From Prevotella sp. (GTDB taxonomy: Bacteria; Bacteroidota; Bacteroidia; Bacteroidales; Bacteroidaceae): 64,000 nt of DNA. The stretch is taken from contig JALCDQ010000001.1 in the NCBI GenBank assembly GCA_022641735.1, positions 372,001-436,000 on the forward strand. Direction: 5' to 3'. Numbering within the stretch: position 1 is the stretch's first letter; the number at the start of each line of letters is the position of its first letter. Positions 1-9,854 of the stretch are shown in pieces. Position numbers and translations under genes: made by a program. The notes under the pieces were generated by a model that saw only the letters and a program-made list of their open reading frames with translations, made no database searches and was not told where the DNA came from.

Positions 1-2232
1 TTCCGTCATTGGAGTATAATACCATGTAGATTTCTTCCAGTCATACACATCATTCTTCTCCGTAAGACAATACTGATTTTCAGCCACTGCCTTGCCATTC
101 TCCTCCATGTTCAAGAAGAGGAAAGCCATGTCTTTGAAGTCCTTCAAGGTGAAGACGCGGGTGCTCGTATAGGGCTCTACCGTCAGCGTGGAGTCGCTCT
201 GCTGCAATTGTTGCGACTGCAAATCATAAAGCTTCAGAGAAGCCTTGACTGTCGAGGGAGCACTGGTTTCATTGACCGCATACACCGAACGGTCCTTATA
301 ATTGTAAATCAACTGTCGAGGCTGATTGGCTGCCTTCACCGCATAATAAGCCGCCGTAGGCACTCCATAGAAGTCGTAGAGCTGCCAATAAAGCGATGGC
401 CATGCGGAGTTGAGCATCCATTGCACAATGCCCGTAGTGTTGGGGATATTCGCACGGAAAGCCTCAAACATGGCACGAGTGCCCTCATAATTCAGCAAGT
501 CGGCTTTCTTCAGATAATCATTCAAATCATCAGCACCTCCGAAACGACGGTTGATGACGTCCGTCAGCACATCGAGATTGTTCATTGCCGTCTTTGAAGC
601 TGTGCAATGATAATTATAATACTCGTTTCCACTGATTGACCACAGTTTATTAGCCGGTATCATCCGCTTAACAGACTCCCTCACAGGCAACTGGGCACCG
701 ATGCCCGTCTCGGTATTAAAACCGTAAGCACCGCCATGCGTGGTGTCTTCATACCAATAGCTCGGCCCTACATATTCATAAGGACCAAACATTTTGACAC
801 CTGAAGAGCCCGATATGTCGCTCACGATATGCTGGGCACTACAGAGAATCGGACGGTCGTCGATAAGCGAAAGCATGCCTCTGTATCTTTGCTCCAAATC
901 CGGACGTGGCAGTTTGTCGCTGCCTATCAGCCAACAGATGATGCTCGGATGGTTGCGCAGATGAAGCACTTGGTCGTGCAACTGCTGCACCAGCAAATCC
1001 ATGCCTTGCGCGGTATTGATGCACCCGTATTTGTCTTCTTTGACGTTCCCCACATATTCAGCCCACTCCCACTGACAACTCCAACCGGCAAGCATCAAGA
1101 TGCCATTACGGTCACAGAGGTCGAAGAAATCATCGGAATTGCCCCATATATTCTCCAAACGGATGGTATTCAGGTTCATGTCCTTCACCATCTCTATCTG
1201 ACGGGAATAACGCTCAGGAGTGTCGCGCATGAAGATATCATCCGTCCAACCTGCCCCTCTGATAAGCACTTTCCGACCATTGAGCGTGTAGCCACGATAG
1301 CCTTCAGGCGTGAGGTAATCCTTGATTTCACGGATACCAAACGACACCTTATTATTATCGCAGAGTTTTGAGCCAATCTCAAAGCGCAACGTCAGGTCGT
1401 ACATCTCCGGCTTTCCCATATTGTTGCACCACCAAAGTCTTGGATTGATGATATGCAGACGACGAATCTCATCCGGCGTGATTGTCACCTTACGATGCTC
1501 GCCAGCCTTCAACGTCACAGGGAGATTGATAGGAATATCCGTTCCTATATGCCCCACTAAAGCCCCTTTGACGGCATGCCCCGTAAGATTGGTGAGATCT
1601 GTTTCCACCGTTAGCCACGCCTCCTTCAATGTCTCCGTGTTTACCTTAGAGAACACGGCCGTATTTTGCATCAGCACATCATCCACCACTTCCAAGCTCA
1701 CTTTGCGGAAGATGCCCATGCTCTCATCGGCCGGTCGTGGATTCCAATCCACAAAACCGATATTCGGATCTCCCTGTTGGGCGCGGAACAACTGGATATC
1801 CAACTGATTGGAAGTCTGCATATAGCGGGTGATATCCAGCATATATTGCCGGAAAGGCCCACGCACAGAATCCCGTTTGGCAACGATTTTCCCATTGACA
1901 AAGATATTGGCAGAATAGCTCAAGCCGTCAATCTTCAAGAATACATGTTGCCCGGCATGCAACGCAGGCAACTGGAAACGATTGCGAAAGAGCCATGGAT
2001 GGTCGAATATCGAACGGTCGAAAGTCTTGTAATTCAGACCTTCAAGAATATTTTCAGAATATACGCCATTTTCTATCAGCACGCCCATCGCCGTAGCAGG
2101 AATGGAAGTGTGATAGGTATGCTCACCATCTATCACCGTCCATCCGCTTTGCAACGTGTAGGTCGTACGCATGGCATCACATTGTAAACCTATCATCATC
2201 AACAATAATAATACAACAGATAACCTTTTCAT
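1..2232 (-). CDS. Glycoside hydrolase family 2 enzyme, exo-beta-glucosaminidase-like (3' end beyond the window)
   Basis: Reading frame open from an ATG at 2232 to the window edge, giving 744 visible residues with the C-terminus missing. It begins with a secretion signal (MKRLSVVLLLLMMIGLQCDA). A GH2 sugar-binding fold follows (FVNGKIVA near residue 106), then an immunoglobulin-like domain and the catalytic barrel. Near residue 439 the motif WLIGSDKLPRP has Asp where ordinary beta-galactosidases have Asn-Glu, and FNTETG near 508 carries the likely nucleophile Glu508. As I recall, this Asp/Glu pair with about 70-residue spacing is typical of exo-beta-D-glucosaminidases. The block WMLNSAWPSLYWQLYDFYG also fits that subgroup. 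It is the last visible gene of PUL 1, 5 bp after the ROK kinase, so cleavage and phosphorylation of the released sugar look linked. Beta-mannosidase is the main alternative. Only shadow frames exist on the other strand. Confidence 0.88.
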   Translation of the reverse strand, partial: MKRLSVVLLLLMMIGLQCDAMRTTYTLQSGWTVIDGEHTYHTSIPATAMGVLIENGVYSENILEGLNYKTFDRSIFDHPWLFRNRFQLPALHAGQHVFLKIDGLSYSANIFVNGKIVAKRDSVRGPFRQYMLDITRYMQTSNQLDIQLFRAQQGDPNIGFVDWNPRPADESMGIFRKVSLEVVDDVLMQNTAVFSKVNTETLKEAWLTVETDLTNLTGHAVKGALVGHIGTDIPINLPVTLKAGEHRKVTITPDEIRRLHIINPRLWWCNNMGKPEMYDLTLRFEIGSKLCDNNKVSFGIREIKDYLTPEGYRGYTLNGRKVLIRGAGWTDDIFMRDTPERYSRQIEMVKDMNLNTIRLENIWGNSDDFFDLCDRNGILMLAGWSCQWEWAEYVGNVKEDKYGCINTAQGMDLLVQQLHDQVLHLRNHPSIICWLIGSDKLPRPDLEQRYRGMLSLIDDRPILCSAQHIVSDISGSSGVKMFGPYEYVGPSYWYEDTTHGGAYGFNTETGIGAQLPVRESVKRMIPANKLWSISGNEYYNYHCTASKTAMNNLDVLTDVINRRFGGADDLNDYLKKADLLNYEGTRAMFEAFRANIPNTTGIVQWMLNSAWPSLYWQLYDFYGVPTAAYYAVKAANQPRQLIYNYKDRSVYAVNETSAPSTVKASLKLYDLQSQQLQQSDSTLTVEPYTSTRVFTLKDFKDMAFLFLNMEENGKAVAENQYCLTEKNDVYDWKKSTWYYTPMTE

Positions 2233-2237
2233 TTCTC

Positions 2238-3071
2238 TCAACTATTATGCAGCATTGAAGCGCCTAATAAATTACTTCCCTGAAGGGAAGACCAGCACAC
2301 CTTGACTTTCTCAACGGTGCGCGCATAAGGGAAGCCTTCAGCCATTGACTTTCGCATGGAAGCCTCGAAATAAGGCGCTGCTGCGGTAAGTCCACCACCA
2401 ATGATAATCGCCTGTGGGTCATAGGTGAAAAGCAAGACCTGCAGGAGTTTGCCGACATGAAAGCCCAGTTGCTCCCATAAACGAAGTGCAGCCTCATCCC
2501 CTTCAGCAGCTTTCGACACCAACTCTTCCCCTGTGAGAGTGCCACAACGCTTCAAAAAAAGACTACTGCAATAATGCTCATAGTCACTATCCAGATAAGG
2601 CAATGACCCCACTTCACCAGCTCCGGTATTCGCTCCGCGATAAAGGTGGCCATTGGTAATGATACCAGCACCTACACCCGTGCCCAAAGTGATGCCGACG
2701 ACATCATCATATTGCCGCCCAGCACCGAAATACTTCTCACCGAGCACAAAGCAATTCACATCATTATCCACAAACGTGGGGATGCCTGTTTCCCGCTCAA
2801 TGATTTCCTTCAAATGCACTTCTCGCCACGAAGGAATGTTGGCAACATCATAGACGATGCCAAGCTCCGCATCAACCACTGACGGCACGCCAATGCCAAT
2901 CTCATCAACTGCCGGCGTCATCAACTGACGGATGCCTGCGATAATGGCGTCGAGAACGGCTTTCTCATCCGATTGTGCCGGGCACTTCACCTTGACGCTC
3001 TTCAGAATCTGCTGGTCTTCTATCTGTGCTAAGCGCAAGGAGGTACCCCCCAAATCTATTGCAATTTTCAT
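2238..3071 (-). CDS. ROK-family sugar kinase
   Basis: 277 residues, starting at the ATG directly before KIAIDLGGTSLRLA; the frame is open 33 nt further upstream but that stretch is not family-like. The N-terminal DLGGT phosphate loop, the GIGVPSVVD block and TLGTGVGAGIITNGHLYRG are typical of the ROK hexokinase family, which uses ATP to phosphorylate glucose, mannose or amino sugars in the cytoplasm. The usual zinc site (Gly-His followed by a CxCGxxGC cluster) is absent: the position reads GEVGSLPYLD, and only single Cys residues follow. Zinc-less ROK kinases are known in Bacteroidota, so activity is still likely. It sits 5 bp before the GH2 gene and 90 bp after the lipoprotein gene, which suggests it traps the monosaccharide released by the GH2 enzyme. 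The exact sugar cannot be read from the sequence. Confidence 0.88.
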   Translation of the reverse strand: MKIAIDLGGTSLRLAQIEDQQILKSVKVKCPAQSDEKAVLDAIIAGIRQLMTPAVDEIGIGVPSVVDAELGIVYDVANIPSWREVHLKEIIERETGIPTFVDNDVNCFVLGEKYFGAGRQYDDVVGITLGTGVGAGIITNGHLYRGANTGAGEVGSLPYLDSDYEHYCSSLFLKRCGTLTGEELVSKAAEGDEAALRLWEQLGFHVGKLLQVLLFTYDPQAIIIGGGLTAAAPYFEASMRKSMAEGFPYARTVEKVKVCWSSLQGSNLLGASMLHNS

Positions 3072-3161
3072 ATTGCTCGAATTTAAAGTATAAAGATACT
3101 GCAAAAAGTGAGACTATACACTTTTTGTTACCAATAATTAACGGTTAAAATGCTCTCTTCC

Positions 3162-3974
3162 CTATTTCTTCTTGAAGAGCCAGAAAGTGCCGTTATCCCA
3201 TGCCGCTGTCCCATCGGGAGCTGCACAGAGCACCATCTTGTCATCATTCAAGGTGAGAATATCAAACTTGGATTGCACGGCTGTTGAGCCGTAGATATGA
3301 CCATTGAGAACGGTTGCACCCGTCAATGTCAACGTTCCGATAGACCATTGAGAGCCGTCATCAGGGTCGACCTTCGTGGATGTCATATCGAAAGCAAACG
3401 TTCCTTTCTCCACCACCTTGCCAGTACTGCCGTAACGGGTGAAGTTAGGACCTCCATTCAAGTCAAACACCATATAGGCATTAGGGTCTTCGGTATCGCC
3501 AAGAGCCACGGATGTCCAATCAGGCACAAACTCTGCAAGATAACCGCCAGTGCCATAAACGGCATCCGCACTGTCATCCCATGTCCATGTCTTTCCTTCA
3601 ACACCACTGCCGGCAAAGTATGCCCATTCGGCAGCCAAAGGATGGTCTATCTTCTTGATATCCACCGTGCGGGTGGTGGTCACTGTGCCACCATCGCAAA
3701 GCCCCGTGAACGTAATCGTCTGCTTGCCCAAGAATGGCATCACGACCGTATCGCATTGCGCTGCCGCATGTCCGATGACGTAATCCCAATAAGAGCCTAC
3801 GCCCTTGGTGTTGTTAATCATTACAATCTGATTGCCACCCTCGGTGGTTGCATGCACATCCAGCTGCAAGTCGCTCTCATTGACAACGCTGCCTAAAGGA
3901 GTATCATCGCAAACGGGATTGCAGGCACACAACGTGCCTGCTAATAGTATCATGCTGAATATTGTCTTTTTCAT
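3162..3974 (-). CDS. PUL lipoprotein, probable surface glycan-binding protein
   Basis: 270 residues from the ATG of MKKTIFSMILLAGTLCAC; the lipobox LCAC marks Cys18 as the lipidated residue. After a short acidic linker there is an immunoglobulin/PKD-like stretch (about residues 35-105, ending GLCDGGTVTTTRTVDI) and then a beta-rich C-terminal domain ending FWLFKKK, reminiscent of small lipocalin-like domains. No catalytic motif is visible. It lies directly after susD (23 bp) in the same direction, the usual place for a SusE/F-type surface glycan-binding protein that feeds the SusCD complex. The role is inferred from position and the lipoprotein signal; the family is not certain. The frame is open 51 nt upstream of the chosen start, but that would bury the signal peptide. 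Confidence 0.75.
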   Translation of the reverse strand: MKKTIFSMILLAGTLCACNPVCDDTPLGSVVNESDLQLDVHATTEGGNQIVMINNTKGVGSYWDYVIGHAAAQCDTVVMPFLGKQTITFTGLCDGGTVTTTRTVDIKKIDHPLAAEWAYFAGSGVEGKTWTWDDSADAVYGTGGYLAEFVPDWTSVALGDTEDPNAYMVFDLNGGPNFTRYGSTGKVVEKGTFAFDMTSTKVDPDDGSQWSIGTLTLTGATVLNGHIYGSTAVQSKFDILTLNDDKMVLCAAPDGTAAWDNGTFWLFKKK

Positions 3975-3997
3975 CTTATGAATCCTCCATAAATTGA

Positions 3998-5710
3998 TTA
4001 ATACAAAAGGTTGTCGCCTGTCCAACCGGCATTCTGCTTGAGTACACCGCCCGACAAGTCAATCTGCGTCTGTGGTATCTGCAAGAAGCCTCCAGTATCA
4101 GTAACGCGCTGCTTGAGGTCCGACATATTCATCGTAGTCTCCTCGAGATTATCTTGAACGGAAACACCATTCTGTGCTGCTAAAGCATCACCGGCAATAT
4201 GCCAGCGCAACAGGTCATACCAGCGTGAGCCTTCGAAAGCCAGCTCCCATCGACGCTCATTGCGCAAGGCTGTATCTGAATAAGAGCTTATATCTGCCAA
4301 TCCGGCACGCTCACGCACCTGATTGATGCCACCAACAGTCTTTGTCAGTTCACTATACATCAGTAGTACATCGGCAAAGCGGAGCACCACAATATCCTGA
4401 ATGTTATTCAACTGATAATCATCACTGATAGTAGGAAACAAGCGGCGAGAATAGTTCTCATAAGTAGTTCCATCACTGGTTTCCGTCTTCACATTGATGG
4501 CACAATATTTCTTTTGCCACAAGCCTGTCTCATTCATCTGCTTGTCAGCACCCCAAACGTAGTTAGGAGCCTCGTCGCTGGTATCAAAGACAGAGCCTTT
4601 GATGCGGAGGTCGTTAGGTTCGGCAGCCTTCCAAGCTTCCAACATCTTAGGATTCACCGTTCCAAAACCCCATCCGATGCCCAACGGGAAGTTATTCTCT
4701 ACACTGCCAGAAGTCTCACGAGGAGAGAAGAAAAGGTCCACCTGATTGTTACGGCTTACCGTATTCGGAGTATCCCAAACTGACTTCGGATTATAGCGGA
4801 TGGCAAACATGGTTTCCTTATTGGCTCCGTCATCACCGTACCAACTCAAATCATTGTCTTTGGAATAAGCATAATCAGGCTTAGTGTATTGATTGGAATA
4901 AGGCCACAAATCCCGGAAATCAGCCATCAACTTATGTCCGCTATGGTCGATACAGTCCTTCAAGTCCTTGATGACCTCATCAGAGGTTATCGTTCCTAAA
5001 CTTGAAGGCATGGAAGTCTTGCTATAATAACCCGTATAGAACAAGTATACACGCGCCAGCAGACCTTCTGCCACCCACTTGTTGGTATGGCCGAGTTCCG
5101 AAGAAGCAATATCATTGATGTTCGTTGATGGCAACAGGTCGACGGCTTTTTTCAAGTCGGTGCCTATCTGCGCATAGAGACTGTCAGCAGAAGCCTGAGG
5201 CTCGTTACCACTTTGTGATTTCACAATCAGCGGCACGTTGCCGAAAGTCTTGCAGAGATTGAAGTAGAAGAAAGCCCGCAGAAAACGGGTCTCCCCTTCT
5301 ATCTTGTTCTTTGCGTCATCAGAACTGAAGTTGATGTTGCCCAATCCTTCGAGCAGCATGTTGCAACGATAGATACCCTTATAGTTGACTTCCCAGATGT
5401 CGTCAAACATATTGTCATCCGACTTCTTCATGTGGTCCAATGCCTGAGCGTAACGGTCGTCAGGACCGCCACCGCCGAAACGGTCGTCAGACAGGATTTC
5501 GGAAACTATCATGAGGTTCTGCTCTATCTTGCTGTCGCCTTCATAGCGCAGCATGTTGTAGCAACCTGTCAGCGATTGTTCGGCATCCGTTTCCGACTTC
5601 GGGAAATTGGAATTGTCCTTTTTTGTAAGGTCTTCAGAGTCCAGAAAGTCATTACATCCACAAAGCATGAGGGTGGCCACTGCACTCAATAATATATATT
5701 TCGCTTTCAT
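3998..5710 (-). CDS. SusD/RagB-type nutrient-binding outer-membrane lipoprotein (PUL 1)
   Basis: 570 residues. The signal MKAKYILLSAVATLMLCGC ends in a lipobox, so the protein is lipidated and expected on the cell surface. FLDSEDLTKKDNSNFP followed by TDAEQSLTGCYNMLR is the standard SusD opening, and helical TPR-like segments (KIEGETRFLRAFFYFNLCKTFGNVPLI cut short here) follow. The C-terminal block with LRNERRWELAFEGSRWYDLLRW is the diagnostic SusD signature. It binds glycan and closes as a lid over the SusC barrel encoded 6 bp upstream. It is co-transcribed with SusC and the downstream lipoprotein. The length is typical for the family. Confidence 0.97.
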   Translation of the reverse strand: MKAKYILLSAVATLMLCGCNDFLDSEDLTKKDNSNFPKSETDAEQSLTGCYNMLRYEGDSKIEQNLMIVSEILSDDRFGGGGPDDRYAQALDHMKKSDDNMFDDIWEVNYKGIYRCNMLLEGLGNINFSSDDAKNKIEGETRFLRAFFYFNLCKTFGNVPLIVKSQSGNEPQASADSLYAQIGTDLKKAVDLLPSTNINDIASSELGHTNKWVAEGLLARVYLFYTGYYSKTSMPSSLGTITSDEVIKDLKDCIDHSGHKLMADFRDLWPYSNQYTKPDYAYSKDNDLSWYGDDGANKETMFAIRYNPKSVWDTPNTVSRNNQVDLFFSPRETSGSVENNFPLGIGWGFGTVNPKMLEAWKAAEPNDLRIKGSVFDTSDEAPNYVWGADKQMNETGLWQKKYCAINVKTETSDGTTYENYSRRLFPTISDDYQLNNIQDIVVLRFADVLLMYSELTKTVGGINQVRERAGLADISSYSDTALRNERRWELAFEGSRWYDLLRWHIAGDALAAQNGVSVQDNLEETTMNMSDLKQRVTDTGGFLQIPQTQIDLSGGVLKQNAGWTGDNLLY

Positions 5711-5716
5711 ATCAGT

Positions 5717-8700
5717 CTAAATTTTAATGTTAACACCAAATATATAAGTTCTTGGGCTTGGATAGAAACCGAGGTCTATACCCGATGTCCAGTCACTGCC
5801 GCCACCATAACCCACTTCCGGGTCCATGCCTGAATAACCGGTGATGGTAAACAGATTGTTGGCAGAGAAATAGAATCTGAGTTCCTGGAAAGGAATCGAC
5901 TTGAAGAGTTGCTTGAAGTCATAACCAATGGTGATGTTCTGCATGCGCAGATAGTCGCCGTTCTCCATATACAGGTCGGAGATGTATTGCCAGTTGGTGG
6001 AGGTGCCTGAGGTAAGGCGAGGCCACTTGTTGGAAGTGCCGTCACCATGCCAACGGTTCAAGATGTCGCTGGTGAAGTTGTTGCGTGGATAATCCACAAA
6101 TGAACGGTAAGACTTCATAATCTGATTGCCCGTCACGCCATTCATCGTTGCGCTGAGGTCGAAACCGCGCCATCCGCAATTGAATGAAAAACCGAGAGTA
6201 CAGTCAGGGTGAGGGTCGCCTATCATGGTACGGTCGTTGAGGTCGATGACACCATCGTTGTTGGTATCCACCCAAATCACGTCACCCGGCTTTGCACCAC
6301 TCAGTTTCGCTTTCGTATAGTTGTCAATCTCCTGCTGATTCTGGAAGATGCCCGCTGTCTTATAGCCATAGAAATAGCCGATAGGATAACCCACCTGTGC
6401 GCGATACATCTCGTCAGTTCCGTTGCTCAGCACGTCGGAAGGTCCATGGATGATGCCTTCGGTGTTGGCAATGCGCGTCACCTTATTCTTATTATAGGCA
6501 AAGTTGAAGTTGGCACCATAAGTGAAGTCGCCTTGATGGTCATTCCAAGAGAGGGCAACCTCCACACCGGTATTCTTCACGTCACCGCCATTGATATAAG
6601 GAGCATTCGTTCCGGCAGTGGCAAGGATAGGAGCCTGAACCAGCCAGTCCTTAGTCTTCTTGATATAGTAGTCGAAAGTCAGACCGAGTCTGCTCTTCAG
6701 AAAACGGGCATCGAAACCGATATCCGTCTGCTCTGATTTCTCCCAAGTGATATCATTGTTGGCAAGGATGTCAGGATAAGCACCATTGGTGAGCACGCTC
6801 TTATCAGTGCCAAAAGTGTAATCGGCATCGGTGAAGGAGATGGTCGAGAGATATTGGAAACCGGGGATTGACTGGTTACCGTTCTGTCCCCAACTGGCAC
6901 GCAGCTTGAAGAAGTCCATCACATTTTTCACATTGACCATGAAAGGCTCTTCGGTAATGACCCAACCGGCTGACACTGATGGGAAGTAACCCCAGCGATG
7001 TCCACGAGCAAACTTGCTCGACCCATCGGCACGCAGCACTACGGTGGCCATATAGCGGTTCTGATAGTCATAATTGACACGTCCGAAGAAAGAAGCGATT
7101 GCCTCTTTACCCCATGGCGAGCCATTGAGCGTCGTACGACTGCTGATGGTAGGCGTATTGTTGAGGTAAGCGTGCTTGAAGTCATCGAATATCGAATTGG
7201 TATTGCTGCCACTGATGCTCTCGCCAAGTCCGTCCCGCTCGATGCTCTGTCCCAACAGAATGTCGAAGTTGTGCTTTCCGGAGAGGCTGAAAGTGTAATT
7301 GGCAGTGTTTTCCCACATGATGGCACAACCTGACGACATGCTTTGATAGACATTGTCGGCATCGTTCATCGTGTTGCTGGATAGCTTATAGACCGGCGTA
7401 TAACTGCGATAGGAATCCACGCCGAGTGTGAAACCGAAGTTGGTCTTGATTTTCAAGTTCTTTATCGGCTGCAAGGTAGCATAGAGGGCAGCACGCAAGC
7501 CGTGGCTCTTTCCTCTGTTGTTGCCGCTTACGTCATACATCTTGGCAATCGGGTTAGGTTCGCGGATTTCCCAAGGGATGGCATAATGATAAGTGCCGTC
7601 AGCATTCAGATTAGGCAGGAAAGGTGAGGTGGACAGCATGTTGCGAATATCATTGCTGTAGTTGTCGCCGATGTTGATGCCTTGGTTCTGCGTGAAGGTG
7701 TAAGTGATGTTCTCGCCCACTGTGAGCAGGTCCAAATCACCGCTCTTCAGTATCTTATGGTCAGAGTTCACACGTGCCGTATAGCGGGTATAGCTGGGCT
7801 CGCAAGGCTTGCCGAGGATACCGTCCTGATAGGTATAGGAAAGTCCGATGGCAAAGGTACTACGGTCGTTTCCGCCCGTGATGTTGAGTGCGTGATTGGT
7901 CACCACGGCATTTTTGTTGCGTATCTCCTCCATCCAGTTGGTACCGTTCCATGTACCGTTTTGAATGTCATTCCAGTTAGGCACGAGCGAGGCAAAGTCA
8001 TAAGGGGTAAGTCCGTCCTCATAGCGTTCCTCATTCATAATCATGGCATACTCCTTGGCATTTAACAGGTCGGGCATGCGATAGACGTTCTGAAAGCCCA
8101 CATAGCCGTCATAGGCAATCTGCGTCTTACCGGCCTTGCCTTGTTTCGTTGTCACGAGAATCACGCCGTTAGCGGCACGTGAACCATAGATAGCTGCCGA
8201 AGCTGCATCCTTCAGCACATCCACGCTCTCGATGTCTGCAGGGTTCAGACTGTTGATGTCGCCGCCCGTGATGCCGTCTATAATATAAAGAGGAGTCGCA
8301 TCGCCCGTAGTGCCAAGACCACGGATATTCACCTTGAAGCCTTCGCCTGGCATACCGGATGTCTGAGTGATGCTCACGCCCGGCGTCTTGCTTTGCAAAG
8401 CTGTCAGCGGACTCACCGTGTTCAGCTTTTCTATCTCGTCGCCGTTTACCTGAACGGTAGCCCCGGTGATGAGTTTCTTCTTCTGGACTCCATAGCCCAC
8501 CACAACCACTTCATTCAAAGAGTTGTTTTCTTCCTTAAGAATAATTTTAAGAGGTGCTGTAGAGGCGCCCACGGCCACTTCTTTCGTGATGCACCCCACA
8601 TAACTGATGCGCAGCGTACTGCCCACAGGAGCGGTGAGGGTGAAATTGCCGTCCACATCTGTGATGGTGGCATTCTCCGTGCCCACTTGCAAGACCGTAG

Positions 8701-8863
8701 CGCCCACCACAGGCTCACCGTCAGCAGAGGCAACAGTGCCCGCAACCGTGCGGCCCGTTTGCGCCATAACAACAGAACAAGCCAACAGCAGCAAGGCTGC
8801 CATTACCGTTCTCTGTTTCCGCAGAATCATGTCTACGAATAAGTAAGTTAGTTTCTTTTCCAT
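5717..8863 (-). CDS. SusC/RagA-type TonB-dependent outer-membrane transporter (PUL 1)
   Basis: 1048 residues from the ATG at 8863; a TTG two codons upstream is less likely. Order of parts: signal peptide ending VVMAQ, a carboxypeptidase-like regulatory beta-sandwich (GTVASADGEPVVGATV ... DVDGNFTL), a TonB box region (NEVVVVGYG), the plug (LYIIDGITGGDINSLNPADI and DVLKDAASAAIYGSRAANG) and a large beta-barrel ending in the aromatic-rich RTYIFGVNIKI. It imports oligosaccharides across the outer membrane using TonB energy, together with SusD. It is the first gene of PUL 1, with about 1 kb of AT-rich non-coding DNA upstream. A -7-like box TAAATTTG lies at 8899-8892 without a clear -33 partner. No sensor/regulator gene is within the window next to it. 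Confidence 0.97.
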   Translation of the reverse strand: MEKKLTYLFVDMILRKQRTVMAALLLLACSVVMAQTGRTVAGTVASADGEPVVGATVLQVGTENATITDVDGNFTLTAPVGSTLRISYVGCITKEVAVGASTAPLKIILKEENNSLNEVVVVGYGVQKKKLITGATVQVNGDEIEKLNTVSPLTALQSKTPGVSITQTSGMPGEGFKVNIRGLGTTGDATPLYIIDGITGGDINSLNPADIESVDVLKDAASAAIYGSRAANGVILVTTKQGKAGKTQIAYDGYVGFQNVYRMPDLLNAKEYAMIMNEERYEDGLTPYDFASLVPNWNDIQNGTWNGTNWMEEIRNKNAVVTNHALNITGGNDRSTFAIGLSYTYQDGILGKPCEPSYTRYTARVNSDHKILKSGDLDLLTVGENITYTFTQNQGINIGDNYSNDIRNMLSTSPFLPNLNADGTYHYAIPWEIREPNPIAKMYDVSGNNRGKSHGLRAALYATLQPIKNLKIKTNFGFTLGVDSYRSYTPVYKLSSNTMNDADNVYQSMSSGCAIMWENTANYTFSLSGKHNFDILLGQSIERDGLGESISGSNTNSIFDDFKHAYLNNTPTISSRTTLNGSPWGKEAIASFFGRVNYDYQNRYMATVVLRADGSSKFARGHRWGYFPSVSAGWVITEEPFMVNVKNVMDFFKLRASWGQNGNQSIPGFQYLSTISFTDADYTFGTDKSVLTNGAYPDILANNDITWEKSEQTDIGFDARFLKSRLGLTFDYYIKKTKDWLVQAPILATAGTNAPYINGGDVKNTGVEVALSWNDHQGDFTYGANFNFAYNKNKVTRIANTEGIIHGPSDVLSNGTDEMYRAQVGYPIGYFYGYKTAGIFQNQQEIDNYTKAKLSGAKPGDVIWVDTNNDGVIDLNDRTMIGDPHPDCTLGFSFNCGWRGFDLSATMNGVTGNQIMKSYRSFVDYPRNNFTSDILNRWHGDGTSNKWPRLTSGTSTNWQYISDLYMENGDYLRMQNITIGYDFKQLFKSIPFQELRFYFSANNLFTITGYSGMDPEVGYGGGSDWTSGIDLGFYPSPRTYIFGVNIKI

Positions 8864-9178
8864 ATACAAAAGATTAGATAGATACTGGCTGCAAATTTAA
8901 AGGGTTTTCATTTCCTCATCGCTACGTATTTGCGCATTTATATATTCAATTTCCGCATTTCTTTCACAAACGTAAACATAATTTCTACAAGTATAGCACT
9001 TAAATCTGGTACGCCATCCTGATTTCCTTGTCAGACATCTCCCTTTTCACTTATTCATCACCCTATCAAAAAGCAATTTTTTGAGGTCTTCATTTGCAGA
9101 GAACTCAGAACTCTAAGAATTCCGTCTTTCCTCAAAAACTATATTTGTAAAATAAAAATCAATCTAATCAAGATGTAC

Positions 9179-9241
9179 GATTTTGCCAGAAAATAAAAAA
9201 TAAAAAATAAAAAATAAAAAAATGCTCTATTTGGCAGAATC
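9179..9241. repeat. Inverted repeat enclosing AAAAAAT heptamer tandem repeats
   Basis: Arms GATTTTGCCA and TGGCAGAATC pair over 10 positions with one G-T. The loop is filled by about four to five 7-nt repeats of A6T type. Such simple runs are prone to slippage. The element lies about 320-370 bp upstream of the susC start. Function unknown. Confidence 0.6.
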
Positions 9242-9819
9242 TTGAAGGAGATTTTATGGCTGACAAGCAGAAAAGTGGATTTTTGGTAAAATATCTTTAT
9301 ATATTAACAATAATATTATAATATATATTATATATATAATTAATTAATAATCAATATATTAACTATATTAATATATTAATTATATTATTACTATTATTAT
9401 TTATCTTTTAACTGATTTAACAAAAATTGTGTCGGTGTGCAAGGTACTAAATTTTTATTTTTATTTTTTATTTTTTAGATTTTCCAGATGGTTGTTTACT
9501 CTATAATCAATTGGCTTTCAATGCGTAAACAACGACTTTTTGCCCGATAAAAGGTTATCTCTATTTTTTATTTTTTTATTTTGAAGAGAAAATGGCACTT
9601 TTCGGGACAAGCAAATTGACGGGTTGACAAGAGAACAAGTTGGCGAGAAAATCGAAAATCCGAGGAAAAATAAAAATCGGGAAAATTGGTGAGAAAATTA
9701 TATTAAAGCTATTTTGTAAATAATTTTTCTTTTTAGTTTTAGGCTACATCTCTTTTCCGAGAATGTAAGAGAGAGGCTTTGAGGACTTTTTCCTAATCTC
9801 CTTATTATAATAAACAACA

Positions 9820-9854
9820 AGCGTGAACCTTGTTGCTAAAGCAAGATTCACGCT
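9820..9854 (-). terminator. Probable terminator of dps
   Basis: Stem AGCGTGAACCTTG (9820-9832) pairs with CAAGATTCACGCT (9842-9854), 13 bp with one mismatch and a 9-nt loop. On the minus strand it is followed by TGTTGTTTATTAT. It begins 25 nt after the dps stop codon. Confidence 0.6.
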
